Shown here: positions 42,899-52,170 of the stretch, one piece after another | How the letters are laid out: every line of letters starts with the position of its first letter | Position numbering within the stretch: position 1 is the stretch's first letter | Assembly (NCBI GenBank): GCA_002421845.1 | Contig: DISL01000123.1 | Location: 1 to 55,090, forward strand | Origin: Epsilonproteobacteria bacterium UBA6211 | GTDB lineage: Bacteria > Campylobacterota > Campylobacteria > Campylobacterales > Arcobacteraceae | Length of the DNA: 55,090 bases | Reading direction: 5' to 3' | Made by a program: the position numbers and the translations under genes | Notes under the pieces: model-generated | Told to the model about the DNA's origin: nothing | Seen by the model: the letters and a program-made list of their open reading frames with translations, nothing else | Databases searched by the model: none

Positions 42899-43482
42899 TA
42901 GTTTTAATAGCCTTATCGTTTTTATTTATCCATGCAAATGAAACAAAAAGGATAGAGAATTTAAAACAATTTATAAATTCTCTATCTACAAAAAACATAG
43001 AACAAAAATTAAACTCCGTAAATCTATATTTCAACCAAATAGTATCTGCTTATGACTCTTTTAGCGATGTAAACCGTGATGAATGGGATACAATGATAGA
43101 CTTTGTCAAAAAAGGGAAAGGTGACTGTGAAGAGTATGCTATAAGTAAATATGAAGCTCTAAAAATAGCTGGAATTGATGAAAATAAACTCTATCTTATG
43201 GTAGTACGTGAAAAAACAAGACCGAATAATGAATTTCACCTTGTGGTTGTTTATTATGAATCAGATACCAACCCTTTGATACTTGATAATCTAAGTTTCA
43301 AAATTCTCCCTCTAAATAAAAGGGTTGATTTAGAGCCTTTAATGGTTTTTAATAGCTCAACAGCGTACAATATAAATAAAATTGGCAAGATAACACAATC
43401 TACAAATTCAATATTTACTATAAGATTACGAGAATTAGGGAACAAACTCAATAATCAATTCAAACAATATGACATCAAATAA
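42886..43482 (+). CDS. LapG-like transglutaminase-type cysteine protease (BTLCP family)
   Basis: 198 residues with a signal peptide (FKVVVLIALSFLFIHA). The catalytic triad C81, H118 and D134 is visible in GDCEEYAISKY, EFHLVVVY and LILDNL. The family includes LapG, a periplasmic protease that cuts the N-terminal retention region of giant type I-secreted adhesins. A giant repeat protein lies at the end of this window and is a possible substrate (inference). No LapD-type c-di-GMP receptor is adjacent. Confidence 0.82.
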   Translation: MFKVVVLIALSFLFIHANETKRIENLKQFINSLSTKNIEQKLNSVNLYFNQIVSAYDSFSDVNRDEWDTMIDFVKKGKGDCEEYAISKYEALKIAGIDENKLYLMVVREKTRPNNEFHLVVVYYESDTNPLILDNLSFKILPLNKRVDLEPLMVFNSSTAYNINKIGKITQSTNSIFTIRLRELGNKLNNQFKQYDIK

Positions 43483-43494
43483 GGATTTTAGAAT

Positions 43495-45384
43495 ATGAAT
43501 ACTATACTTATTTTGTCGGTGATACTTTTTATTTTATCTATCGCTACTGCAAAATACAAACAAAAAAACCGTTTTAGAATTATTCTTGATATTACTCTTT
43601 TGATAATCTTTACTATTGTGACAATTATATACATAGGAGCAAACTACTTCACCGGAAATGGGCTAAATGAAAGTGTCCTTGCAACCATTAGTCTTGGGCT
43701 TGAAGGTGCAGGTTTTAAAGAATATTTACCTTTGATTTTTCTATCTTTATTTGCTTTTGTGATACTTTTTATTATTGCATTTTTCTATTACAAACATCTA
43801 CATAAAGTCAACCAACCAAATCCAAATAAAATAAAGTTTTTTCTACATAATGGATTTTTAATACTTGCTTTTATGTCCCACCCGTTTTTTAAAGATATAA
43901 ATAAAATGTATGAAATAATCAACACACAACAAAGTGATGATTTTTATGACTATTACGAGATTGCAAATCCTATCAAGATTGAAGGTATTAAACAAAAAAA
44001 TATTGTCTATATCTATGCAGAAAGTTTGGAAAGAACATATTTTGATGAGATAATGTTTCCTGATTTAATGCCGAATCTAAGTTCTATTATCAAATCAAAC
44101 GGTATTGAATTTACAAATATAAAACAAGTTTACGGTACTTGGTTTACTATTGCAGGTATCGTATCAAGTCAGTGTGGAGTACCTCTTTTTACCACATCCC
44201 ATGGTAATTCAATGAGAGGTATAGAAAAATTCTATCCAAAAGCTATATGTTTAGGTGATGTCTTGAAAAAAGACGGTTATTATTTGAGTTATGTACAAGG
44301 GGCTAGACTAAGTTTCGGTGGAAAAAATAAATTTTTCACTACCCATCAATTTGATAAACTACAAGGATATGATGAGTTTGTAGAGTCGTTGGATGACACG
44401 GAATATCAGCATGGTTGGGGTTTATATGATGATATAACATTGCAAAGAGCATACGAAGAATTTGAATCTTTAGCACAAAGCAAAGATAAATTTGCACTAT
44501 TTTTATTGACATTAGATACCCATCATCCAAATGGACATTTATCACAATCTTGTTATGATAACCTATATTTAGACGGTTCAAACGAAATACTAAATACGGC
44601 TAAATGTTCAGATATGTTAATATCCGATTTTATAACGAAGATACAAAACTCACCATATGCAAAAGATACACTTATAGTTTTATCATCAGACCATCTAGCT
44701 ATGAGAAATACCGCTAGTGAGATTTTGGATGATGCCTTTGAAAGGAGCAATTTATTTGTTGTTCTTGATCCAAGTAATACACAATACAAAGAAATTGCCA
44801 CAACAGGAACAATGTTTGATATTGCATCAACCGTACTTAGTTTTATAGGCATCCACACGGATTTAGGTTTGGGAAGAAATTTAGTTATTAAAGAGTCTAT
44901 ATACGGCGTATTTGAAGATTTTGATAAACAACTTCAACAATGGAGAGAATATATACTTGATTTTTGGAGTTTTCCAAAACTGTCCTCTTTTTTTGATATT
45001 AATTTTGATAACAAGCTAATTAAATTGAGTAGGTCTGATTATAGTTTTCCTATTTTAATCAAAGTAAATGAAGATAATGAAATACAGCCTTTTTTTGAGT
45101 TTGATGGATATGTACATTTATACGAAGAATTTGCATGGATGCAAAATGGTGAAAAATTCCTATGGATTGATAGATGTGAGACTATGAATTTTATATTTAA
45201 TCAAACATTTGCCAATGAGTATTGTTTGGCTCAGGGATTAATAGGCTCGAATTTCAATATAGAACCTATTGAAGATAAAAAAAGATACGATATAATTAAT
45301 TTCTCAAAAAACAAGCTACTAAATAGTGAAATTTACAATTACGGCTATGAAAAAATAGATGAATTAAGAAATAATAAAATTTAG
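43495..45384 (+). CDS. Sulfatase-family membrane transferase (MdoB/LtaS-like)
   Basis: 629 residues. About four N-terminal membrane helices (to residue 140) precede a sulfatase-fold domain: metal-binding YIYAESLERTYF, likely catalytic Thr in YGTWFTIAGIVSSQCG, and LSSDHLAMRN. Proteins of this group transfer phosphoglycerol or phosphoethanolamine onto periplasmic glucans or lipids. The acceptor here is not known. SD-like AAGGA lies before the ATG. Confidence 0.83.
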   Translation: MNTILILSVILFILSIATAKYKQKNRFRIILDITLLIIFTIVTIIYIGANYFTGNGLNESVLATISLGLEGAGFKEYLPLIFLSLFAFVILFIIAFFYYKHLHKVNQPNPNKIKFFLHNGFLILAFMSHPFFKDINKMYEIINTQQSDDFYDYYEIANPIKIEGIKQKNIVYIYAESLERTYFDEIMFPDLMPNLSSIIKSNGIEFTNIKQVYGTWFTIAGIVSSQCGVPLFTTSHGNSMRGIEKFYPKAICLGDVLKKDGYYLSYVQGARLSFGGKNKFFTTHQFDKLQGYDEFVESLDDTEYQHGWGLYDDITLQRAYEEFESLAQSKDKFALFLLTLDTHHPNGHLSQSCYDNLYLDGSNEILNTAKCSDMLISDFITKIQNSPYAKDTLIVLSSDHLAMRNTASEILDDAFERSNLFVVLDPSNTQYKEIATTGTMFDIASTVLSFIGIHTDLGLGRNLVIKESIYGVFEDFDKQLQQWREYILDFWSFPKLSSFFDINFDNKLIKLSRSDYSFPILIKVNEDNEIQPFFEFDGYVHLYEEFAWMQNGEKFLWIDRCETMNFIFNQTFANEYCLAQGLIGSNFNIEPIEDKKRYDIINFSKNKLLNSEIYNYGYEKIDELRNNKI

Positions 45385-45446
45385 GTAGATGATTTTAAAT
45401 CATTTTATGATAGTATTTTGATAAAACTGAAGGAATTATTTAAACT

Positions 45447-45947
45447 ATGAACAAACAAAAAACCAGATCAGAACAAATTGTCGATTTCATATATATCGCT
45501 ACGCTTTTATTTATTTTTGCTTCCACCGTGCTACTTGGTGCTATCGTAGCACCTGTAGTATTTAACAGTGGATTGTATCTTGATAACACTACTCTTGGAA
45601 GATTTGACAACGGTCTTTTGATGAGTGAGATATTTAGAAGATTCGGTAATATTCTAAATGTAGCTTTACTTATAGTTACCGGCTATCACGCTTATAAATA
45701 TAAAGAGTTTTTGGCATCTTATATGACTATTTTTGCTTTTGCGGTATTTGCTATTAGTTCTTTACTTTTTAATTTTTATTTTAGTGAAGGGATTTTTTCT
45801 TTTATAATGAAAGGTGAGATATGGATAGAGCAGAACATAGCACTTTTTGAAGCTTTTCATAAAGCTAGTGAAATAGATTTCGGTGTAGTTATGTTTTCAT
45901 CACTTGCTCTTGCTATCTTAGCTTTTAAACACAAAATTCACTCTTAA
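45447..45947 (+). CDS. DUF4149 membrane protein
   Basis: 166 residues with four predicted membrane helices (about 10-32, 62-80, 87-108 and 142-160). The pattern ending in VLLGAIVAPVVF and the central GLLMSEIFRRFGNILN resemble the DUF4149 family, whose function is unknown. It stands alone between the sulfatase gene and thiD. Confidence 0.7.
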   Translation: MNKQKTRSEQIVDFIYIATLLFIFASTVLLGAIVAPVVFNSGLYLDNTTLGRFDNGLLMSEIFRRFGNILNVALLIVTGYHAYKYKEFLASYMTIFAFAVFAISSLLFNFYFSEGIFSFIMKGEIWIEQNIALFEAFHKASEIDFGVVMFSSLALAILAFKHKIHS

Positions 45948-45971
45948 TTTACAAAAAACAAATACAAAACA

Positions 45972-46010
45972 ACCTCTTAATTGGATACAATCTAATAAAA
46001 ACTAAGAGGT
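45972..46010 (+). promoter_or_regulatory. thiD promoter flanked by an inverted repeat
   Basis: TACAAT (45986-45991) lies between ACCTCTTA (45972-45979) and TAAGAGGT (46003-46010). The right arm also supplies the AGAGGT ribosome site of thiD, so protein or RNA pairing here could affect initiation. Confidence 0.45.
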
Positions 46011-46016
46011 ATTTGC

Positions 46017-46796
46017 ATGAAAGTGATTTTATCTATTGCAGGAAGTGATAGCGGAGGTTGTGCAGGTATTCAAGCAGATATTAAAACTGCCGAAGCATTT
46101 GGATGTTTTAGTACCACTTGTATCACTGTTCTAACAGCACAAAACACAACAGGCGTAAAAAATATTTATCCAATAAATCCCGAATTTATCAAAAATCAAC
46201 TTGAAGCTATTTTTGATGACTATGAAGTATCCGCCATCAAAACAGGGATGCTTTTTGATAAAGATATAATACAAACTGTAACATCCGTACTTGAAAATAA
46301 AAACATACCTTTAGTTGTTGATCCTGTGTGTATCTCACGAAGCGGTGATAAACTACTAAAAGATGATGCTATAGAAGCTTACGACAAACTTTTTGATTTA
46401 GCGTCTATTGTTACACCAAATTTCTATGAGGCGTGCTATTTATTAAACTTGACTCAAAATGACATATCCTCTATAATAACTCAAGCAAATCAATTTGTTA
46501 CAAAACATAAAAGTGCATTTTTGATAAAACAATTCCCAAAAACAGCTGATAATACAATAGATACTCTTTTTACTGACAAGTATGTGGAAGAATTTGGCTC
46601 ACCAACCGTTGATACAAAACATACTAACGGTACGGGGTGTAGCTATTCTACCGCCATAGCTTGTGGACTAGCTCGTGGAAGAACACTAGAAAAGTCTATC
46701 TCCGAAGCAAAAGATTTTATATATCATGCACTTCTAAACTCCCCTGCTCTTGGTCATGGAAACGGTGCAATAGGTCACAAAAAGGGGATATTATGA
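46017..46796 (+). CDS. thiD: Hydroxymethylpyrimidine/phosphomethylpyrimidine kinase
   Basis: 259 residues. SIAGSDSGGCAGIQADIKT, GCFSTTCITVLTAQNT, DPVCISRSGDKLL, TPNFYEACYL and the anion-hole HTNGTGCSYSTAIA are typical of ThiD. It phosphorylates HMP to HMP-PP for thiamine synthesis. thiE overlaps its stop (ATGA). Confidence 0.96.
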   Translation: MKVILSIAGSDSGGCAGIQADIKTAEAFGCFSTTCITVLTAQNTTGVKNIYPINPEFIKNQLEAIFDDYEVSAIKTGMLFDKDIIQTVTSVLENKNIPLVVDPVCISRSGDKLLKDDAIEAYDKLFDLASIVTPNFYEACYLLNLTQNDISSIITQANQFVTKHKSAFLIKQFPKTADNTIDTLFTDKYVEEFGSPTVDTKHTNGTGCSYSTAIACGLARGRTLEKSISEAKDFIYHALLNSPALGHGNGAIGHKKGIL

Positions 46797-47410
46797 GAGG
46801 TCTATACGTAATAACTCCGGAAATATCTAAAGCCGACCATCAAACTATGGATATGTTAGAATCGGCTTTGATAGGAGGGGCAAAGATACTCCAACTAAGA
46901 AATAAAAAATCGACCGATAACGAACTATTTGATTTGGCATCTAGTATAAAAGAGCTATGTAAAAAATATGACTGCAAATTTATCATAGACGACAGGGTAG
47001 CTCTTGCAAAAAGAGTAAAAAGCGACGGTGTCCATATAGGAAAATTTGATGTGAAACTAAAAGATATAAGGGAAGAGTTAAAGGGCTTTATTATAGGGGT
47101 ATCATGCTACGGCGATGTAACCTATGCAAAAAATATGGAAACTCAAGGGGCTGATTATGTCGCTTTTGGTTCATTTTTCCACTCTCCTACCAAACCGGAG
47201 TCAAATATAGTTCCTATAGATACCATATCAAAAGCAAAGGAAACAATAACCGTTCCCGTTTGTGCAATAGGAGGTATAACCCTTGAAAATGCACCTCTTC
47301 TAATCAATCAAGGAGTAGATATGGTAAGCGTCATAAGCGATATTTGGCAAAATCAAGATATAATAAAAAGAGCAAAAGACTATACTAAACTTTTTGGAGA
47401 TAATATATGA
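46793..47410 (+). CDS. thiE: Thiamine-phosphate synthase
   Basis: 205 residues from the ATG at 46793, with AAGGGG 5 nt upstream and a 4-nt overlap with thiD. A longer in-frame start at 46661 would read through thiD and is not used. Motifs: LQLRNKKSTDNE, FIIDDRVALAKRVKSDGVHIG, GVSCYG, FGSFFHSPTKP and AIGGITLENA. It joins HMP-PP with the thiazole phosphate. Confidence 0.95.
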   Translation: MRGLYVITPEISKADHQTMDMLESALIGGAKILQLRNKKSTDNELFDLASSIKELCKKYDCKFIIDDRVALAKRVKSDGVHIGKFDVKLKDIREELKGFIIGVSCYGDVTYAKNMETQGADYVAFGSFFHSPTKPESNIVPIDTISKAKETITVPVCAIGGITLENAPLLINQGVDMVSVISDIWQNQDIIKRAKDYTKLFGDNI

Positions 47411-48360
47411 AATTGGCAATATCGGCATGTCTTGACGGTCACAACGTAACCTATAGTGCTAGTAACAATAACGATGATTTTGTACGAAAAAGTCTATCGA
47501 AGTATTTTGAATTTATGCACTTTTGTCCTGAATTGCCTGTACTTGGTACACCTAGAGAGACAATAAGATTGGTTGATTTTGACGGTGAGTTAAGGGTAAT
47601 ATCAAACAAAACAATTAAAGATTTTACGAATGAGCTAACAACACAATCACTACACATAGTGAAGCAAATCCAAAACGACCCATCTATCTACGGTGTGGTA
47701 TTAAAATCAAAATCCCCTAGTTGTGGGTTGGAGAGAGTTAAAGTTTATGCCAAAAACGGTATGAGTATGCCGTCAAACGGTATAGGTGTACTTGCAAAAG
47801 AGCTGAAAAAACACTTCCCTTTACTGCCCATAGAGGAAAACAACCGCTTACTTGATGCGTGGCTAAGGGAAAATTTTATGATGCAACTCTTTGCCTATGC
47901 AGATTTTGAGAAATTCAAATCAAACACGCCAAATATGGGTAAACTTGTAGAGTTTCATACGGGATACAAATATCTTATTATGTCAAAAAGTACGGTTGCT
48001 TATAAAAATCTAGGCAATATAGTAGCAAATCGCTCAAAAAAAGAGTTTAAAGATGTTTTGAGCGAATATGAAACGGAGTTCAAAAAAACTTTGCAACTCA
48101 AAAGTAGTATTAAAAAAACTATCAATGTACTAGAACACTGCTACGGTTATGTGAAAGATTTTATCTCAAAAGATGAAAAAGAGAGTTTTTTTGAAAGCTT
48201 GGATAATTTTAGAAATAAAATAGTCCCACTTATAGCTCCTATCATGCTACTTGAAATGTTTGCAAAAAAACACGACTGCGAGTATATACTAAAACAAAAA
48301 TTTCTAGCACCCTACCCTAAGGCTTTGGCCTTAAGGTCTGATTTGGAAGCGTTGAAATAG
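47407..48360 (+). CDS. DUF523 and DUF1722 (YbgA-like) protein
   Basis: 317 residues. The N-terminal DUF523 part has LAISACLDGHNVTY, FCPELPVLGTPRETIRL and KSKSPSCGLERVKVY, with Cys residues that could bind a metal or Fe-S cluster. The C-terminal DUF1722 part spans about 180-310 (LVEFHTGYKYLIMSKS). The function of this fusion is not established. It overlaps thiE by 4 nt, so it is in the thiD-thiE operon. Confidence 0.85.
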   Translation: MKLAISACLDGHNVTYSASNNNDDFVRKSLSKYFEFMHFCPELPVLGTPRETIRLVDFDGELRVISNKTIKDFTNELTTQSLHIVKQIQNDPSIYGVVLKSKSPSCGLERVKVYAKNGMSMPSNGIGVLAKELKKHFPLLPIEENNRLLDAWLRENFMMQLFAYADFEKFKSNTPNMGKLVEFHTGYKYLIMSKSTVAYKNLGNIVANRSKKEFKDVLSEYETEFKKTLQLKSSIKKTINVLEHCYGYVKDFISKDEKESFFESLDNFRNKIVPLIAPIMLLEMFAKKHDCEYILKQKFLAPYPKALALRSDLEALK

Positions 48361-48361
48361 A

Positions 48362-49576
48362 CTATATTTTTTGTGGGATAGGATAGTGTTCGATAACGTA
48401 ATCTATATCTTTATCCCCTCTTCCGCTTAGGTTTACCAAAATTGATTCTTTTTTATTCTCTTTTGCATATTTCATCGCAAATGCCAAAGCATGAGCTGAC
48501 TCTAGTGCAGGGATAATCCCCTCATATTGTGAAAGTTTATAAAACGCATCAACCGCTTCATCATCATTACAAAGTCCGACATTTGTCCTACCTATACTAT
48601 TTAAGTATGCGTGTTCAGGACCGACTGATGGATAATCTATACCGCTTCCTATAGAGTGAACGGGAGCAGGATTTCCGTCAGCGTCTTTTAGCATAATAGA
48701 ATTAAATCCGTGCATTATCCCTTCACTTCCGTAAGTAAGACTTGCACTGTGTTCTCCTAGATTACACCCTTTTCCTGCCGGTTCAACGGCATATAGTTTG
48801 ACGGCATCTTCTATAAACGCACTAAAAATACCCATCGCATTACTTCCGCCACCGACACAAGCAGTTACCATATCAGGAAGTTTGCCCGTCATTTCAAAAA
48901 ACTGTTCTTTTGCTTCAAAGCCTACAACACTTTGAAAATCCCTAACCATTCTTGGGAACGGATGAGGACCTACAACAGAACCTATTGCAAACATTTGCGT
49001 ATCTGTATCTTTGAGATATGCTTCAAAAGCACTATCAACCGCCTCTTTTAGAGTTTTTAGTCCGTGGGTTGCAGGGACGACCTTTGCACCCAATATCTTC
49101 ATCCTTACTACGTTTGGGTGTTCTTTTTTAATATCCACTTCACCCATATGTATTTCACACTCTAGCCCAAAATATGCCGCAGCCGTAGCAAGTGCCACGC
49201 CGTGTTGCCCTGCTCCCGTTTCTGCTATTAGTTTTTTCTTACCTAGATATTTTGCCAAAAGAGCCTCTGCCATACAGTGGTTTAGCTTGTGAGCTCCGGT
49301 GTGGTTTAAATCCTCTCTTTTTATATATATTTGCCCTCCACCTATATAATCTGACAAATTTTTACAATATGTTACCGGAGTAGGACGACCTTGATAGTAT
49401 TTTCTAATTTTTTTTAGTTCATTGATAAAATCAAATGACTTAGATAATTTATCGTATGCCTCATTTATCTCAGCAAACGGCTTTTCAAGCTGTGGTGGGA
49501 TAAAAGCTCCTCCAAATTGTCCAAAAAATCCTTGTTCGTTTGGCATAGACTCTAAATACGGTTTTTGTTTTTGCAT
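48362..49576 (-). CDS. trpB: Tryptophan synthase beta chain
   Basis: 404 residues of the TrpB1 type. Motifs: FGQFGGAFIPPQL, GRPTP, the PLP lysine in REDLNHTGAHKLNHC, AETGAGQHGVA, the phosphate loop ending in GGGSNAMG, and LSGRGDKD. It makes Trp from indole and serine. No trpA or other trp gene is beside it, so the subunit is encoded apart from its partner. Convergent with the DUF523 gene, with 1 nt between stop codons. Confidence 0.95.
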   Translation of the reverse strand: MQKQKPYLESMPNEQGFFGQFGGAFIPPQLEKPFAEINEAYDKLSKSFDFINELKKIRKYYQGRPTPVTYCKNLSDYIGGGQIYIKREDLNHTGAHKLNHCMAEALLAKYLGKKKLIAETGAGQHGVALATAAAYFGLECEIHMGEVDIKKEHPNVVRMKILGAKVVPATHGLKTLKEAVDSAFEAYLKDTDTQMFAIGSVVGPHPFPRMVRDFQSVVGFEAKEQFFEMTGKLPDMVTACVGGGSNAMGIFSAFIEDAVKLYAVEPAGKGCNLGEHSASLTYGSEGIMHGFNSIMLKDADGNPAPVHSIGSGIDYPSVGPEHAYLNSIGRTNVGLCNDDEAVDAFYKLSQYEGIIPALESAHALAFAMKYAKENKKESILVNLSGRGDKDIDYVIEHYPIPQKI

Positions 49577-49667
49577 ATAAATCCTTTAAAAGATAATCAA
49601 AATAATACCATATTATCATTTATAATTGATGTAAAATAGGATATACTTAAAAGAAAAAAGGCTTGTG

Positions 49668-50963
49668 ATGAAGATAGTTATTTTTGGTGTCGGAGCTGTA
49701 AGCAGTGTTATTGCAAGAGTTTTGTATGAGCTATCAAAAAAAAGCTCAACGGAGATTGAATTTTTATTTGTTGTAAGAGATACAAAAAAAGCAAAAACAC
49801 ATTTTTTCAAAAATGTAGAGTTACTAGATGATGCTCAATTTCTTGAAGTATCTAAGTTTGATGATATTTTTGCCAATCCACAAGAGTATAAAAAAGATTT
49901 CAAAAAATCTACAATTTTTATTAATGCCTCTATACCATCATACAATATATCTATTATGAAATTGGCACTTTTATTTGATGCAAATTATGCCGATTTGGCA
50001 AGTGATATTTATAATGATGAAGTTATGTCATCACTTAAATTTGAACAACAAACATTAAATGAAGAGTTTGATAAAAAATCACTTTTTTCACTTATAAACT
50101 TAGGAATTTCGCCTGGTATCACAAACTTTTTGATAGGTGAGAGAATATTTGCTTTTTCAAATCTACCATATCAAACAAAAGTTACAAAAATAGAGATAAA
50201 TCTTCTTGAAGAGATACATTCAAAGCAACTTATTTTTTCTTGGTCTCCAAATGTAGCAATAGAAGAGATTTCATATCGTCCTGTATTTTTCAAAAAAAAT
50301 AAACTAAAATCAGTTGAACCATTTTCCAAATCAAGAACATATAAATTTCCATATTTCAAAAATTTTGTGGAGGTTTATCCTGTATTCCAAGAAGAACTCA
50401 TATCACTAAAACAAAGCTTTGAAGATGTGGCTGAAATAAGAATGTTTGTAGGTGGTAATGAAATTGAGCTGATGAAAAATCTTTATCAACTTAATCTTTT
50501 ATCAAATAAATACTGCTATGGTTATCAAGACTCTAAAATCTCAATAAATAGTATCATAAAAGATGTAATCCCTAAAATGAAATCTCCTGAAGTCATCGAA
50601 GATTACGTAAAAGATAAAATCATCAAATATGCTGAATTTTCTGCAATAGCTGATATATCTTTGGAAATATCTTACCCTGACAATCCAAAAAAAGTAAAAA
50701 GTACGGAATCTATAGGCGTATCGTTTAATCGATATACGGATTTACTAAAAACACCTTATTCAGGCTCTACTTATATTTCATATCCTACCGGGATTGGAGC
50801 CGGTATTTTGATATTCTATACACTTTTAAATAAAAAACACAACAAAATAAAAGGGGTTTTGGTATCAGAAAAACTTCCTGCTCTTCTTGGTGCAATGACC
50901 AACGATATAATAAAAAGAGAACTTACATCTTATAAGATTAATTTGATGAATTCTATTAAATAA
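49668..50963 (+). CDS. Saccharopine-dehydrogenase-like NADP oxidoreductase
   Basis: 431 residues from the ATG at 49668 (AAGG 8 nt upstream). VIFGVGAVSSVIARVL is the nucleotide-binding start, and INLGISPGITNFL and PTGIGAGILIFYTLL resemble saccharopine dehydrogenase and carboxynorspermidine synthase relatives. It probably acts in polyamine or lysine-type metabolism. The nearest carboxynorspermidine genes (such as nspC) are not in the window, so the substrate is open. Confidence 0.75.
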   Translation: MKIVIFGVGAVSSVIARVLYELSKKSSTEIEFLFVVRDTKKAKTHFFKNVELLDDAQFLEVSKFDDIFANPQEYKKDFKKSTIFINASIPSYNISIMKLALLFDANYADLASDIYNDEVMSSLKFEQQTLNEEFDKKSLFSLINLGISPGITNFLIGERIFAFSNLPYQTKVTKIEINLLEEIHSKQLIFSWSPNVAIEEISYRPVFFKKNKLKSVEPFSKSRTYKFPYFKNFVEVYPVFQEELISLKQSFEDVAEIRMFVGGNEIELMKNLYQLNLLSNKYCYGYQDSKISINSIIKDVIPKMKSPEVIEDYVKDKIIKYAEFSAIADISLEISYPDNPKKVKSTESIGVSFNRYTDLLKTPYSGSTYISYPTGIGAGILIFYTLLNKKHNKIKGVLVSEKLPALLGAMTNDIIKRELTSYKINLMNSIK

Positions 50964-50993
50964 TTACATCTCCTCCAAAAGGAGAAGATGTAA
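50964..50993. terminator. Stem-loop between convergent genes
   Basis: 8-bp outer stem TTACATCT / AGATGTAA with an inner 4-bp stem and an AAAA loop, directly after the stop at 50963. There is no T run on either side; it may serve both directions. Confidence 0.5.
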
Positions 50994-51001
50994 AACAGAT
51001 A

Positions 51002-52027
51002 TTAGTTCATATCCGGTTTTGGAGTTTTGTCAGTAATTACCGGTAAAATTGGGTAAGTAATTTCAGGTTTTTTACCTGTTAATGAATTCAAGAATGTTAC
51101 GATTTTATCAGCATCTTTATCTGTAATTTTCATACCAAGTTGAATATCACCCATAAGTTTAACAGCTTCTCTTAATGTCCATACATTTCCGTTGTGGAAA
51201 TAAGGAGCAGTTTCTTGGATATTTCTAAGTGTTGGAGTTTTAATCATACCGTCTTTCGTACCTGTAAATCCACCTACATTTAGGTTATATTTAGAAGCAT
51301 CAAACGGTTGCATTGTACCGCCAAGACCTATGTCGTTGTGACAAGCAGCACAACCTTTGTCTATAAATAAGCTCATACCCTCTTTTTCTTCTTTCGTTAA
51401 AGCATCTAAATTACCGTGCATAAATGCATCAAATCTTGATGGAGTAATCAAAGTTCTTTCAAATACTGCAATAGTATCTGTTATTAATTCAAATGTAATT
51501 TTTACGTTTGGACCGTAAGCTTTTTTGAATTCTGCAACGTATTCAGGCATAGATGTAACTCTAGCTACAACTAATTCTTTTGGAGCAGCCATTTCTGGAC
51601 CAGCTTGTACAGGACCTTGAGCTTGAGCTTCTAAGTGTGGGTCTCTACCATCCCAAAATTGTGCTTTATTTAATACAGAGTTATATACTGTTGGAGAGTT
51701 TAAGTGAGCTGGATTTGGCGTCCATTTGTGACCTACTGCAGCACCAACACCGTCAACACCACCCATTGCTAGATTGTGACAAGTATTACAGCTTATAAGA
51801 TTACTTTTTGAAAGTCTTGGGTCAAAATATAGTTTTTTACCAAGTTCTACTTTACAATCCGTAATTGGATTTTTTTCATTATCTACAAGTTTCAAAACCT
51901 CTAATTTTGATTGAGGAATAGCTTTAAGACCGTTATCTTGAGCTTTTTTCAAAAGAGCAGCATCATTTGCCATAGCAAACGAACCAGTTAATAATAAACC
52001 ACTTACAACAACACTGAAAGTTTTCAT
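51002..52027 (-). CDS. Dihaem cytochrome c peroxidase
   Basis: 341 residues from the ATG at 52027 (AAGGAG 6 nt upstream); an in-frame ATG 18 nt earlier lacks a site. The signal peptide is KTFSVVVSGLLLTGSFAMA. Two haem c motifs, CNTCH and CAACH, and FDPRLSKSNLISC, DGRDPHLEAQA and the Met-containing KLMGDIQLG near the C-terminus fit the MauG/CcpA family. It reduces hydrogen peroxide in the periplasm. The 52028-52170 gap contains AT-rich promoter sequence but no gene. Confidence 0.93.
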   Translation of the reverse strand: MKTFSVVVSGLLLTGSFAMANDAALLKKAQDNGLKAIPQSKLEVLKLVDNEKNPITDCKVELGKKLYFDPRLSKSNLISCNTCHNLAMGGVDGVGAAVGHKWTPNPAHLNSPTVYNSVLNKAQFWDGRDPHLEAQAQGPVQAGPEMAAPKELVVARVTSMPEYVAEFKKAYGPNVKITFELITDTIAVFERTLITPSRFDAFMHGNLDALTKEEKEGMSLFIDKGCAACHNDIGLGGTMQPFDASKYNLNVGGFTGTKDGMIKTPTLRNIQETAPYFHNGNVWTLREAVKLMGDIQLGMKITDKDADKIVTFLNSLTGKKPEITYPILPVITDKTPKPDMN

Positions 52028-52170
52028 GTGTGTCTCCTTTTTCATTATTTATATTTATAGATGTTATAAAAACAACCTATATAATGAAATTGTACTATAC
52101 TTTTCTTTTAATAAAACTTAAATAAAGAGAATTTTTTTCCACAAATTGTTTTTTTCTAAAAGTTAATATT

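Noticed and set aside
45948..46016. TPP riboswitch before thiD-thiE
   Set aside because: The leader from the predicted start is about 20 nt, too short, and no THI-box sequence is visible.
46661..46795. Longer start for thiE
   Set aside because: The extension reads through thiD in another frame; ATG 46793 has AAGGGG and the family start MRGLYVITPE.
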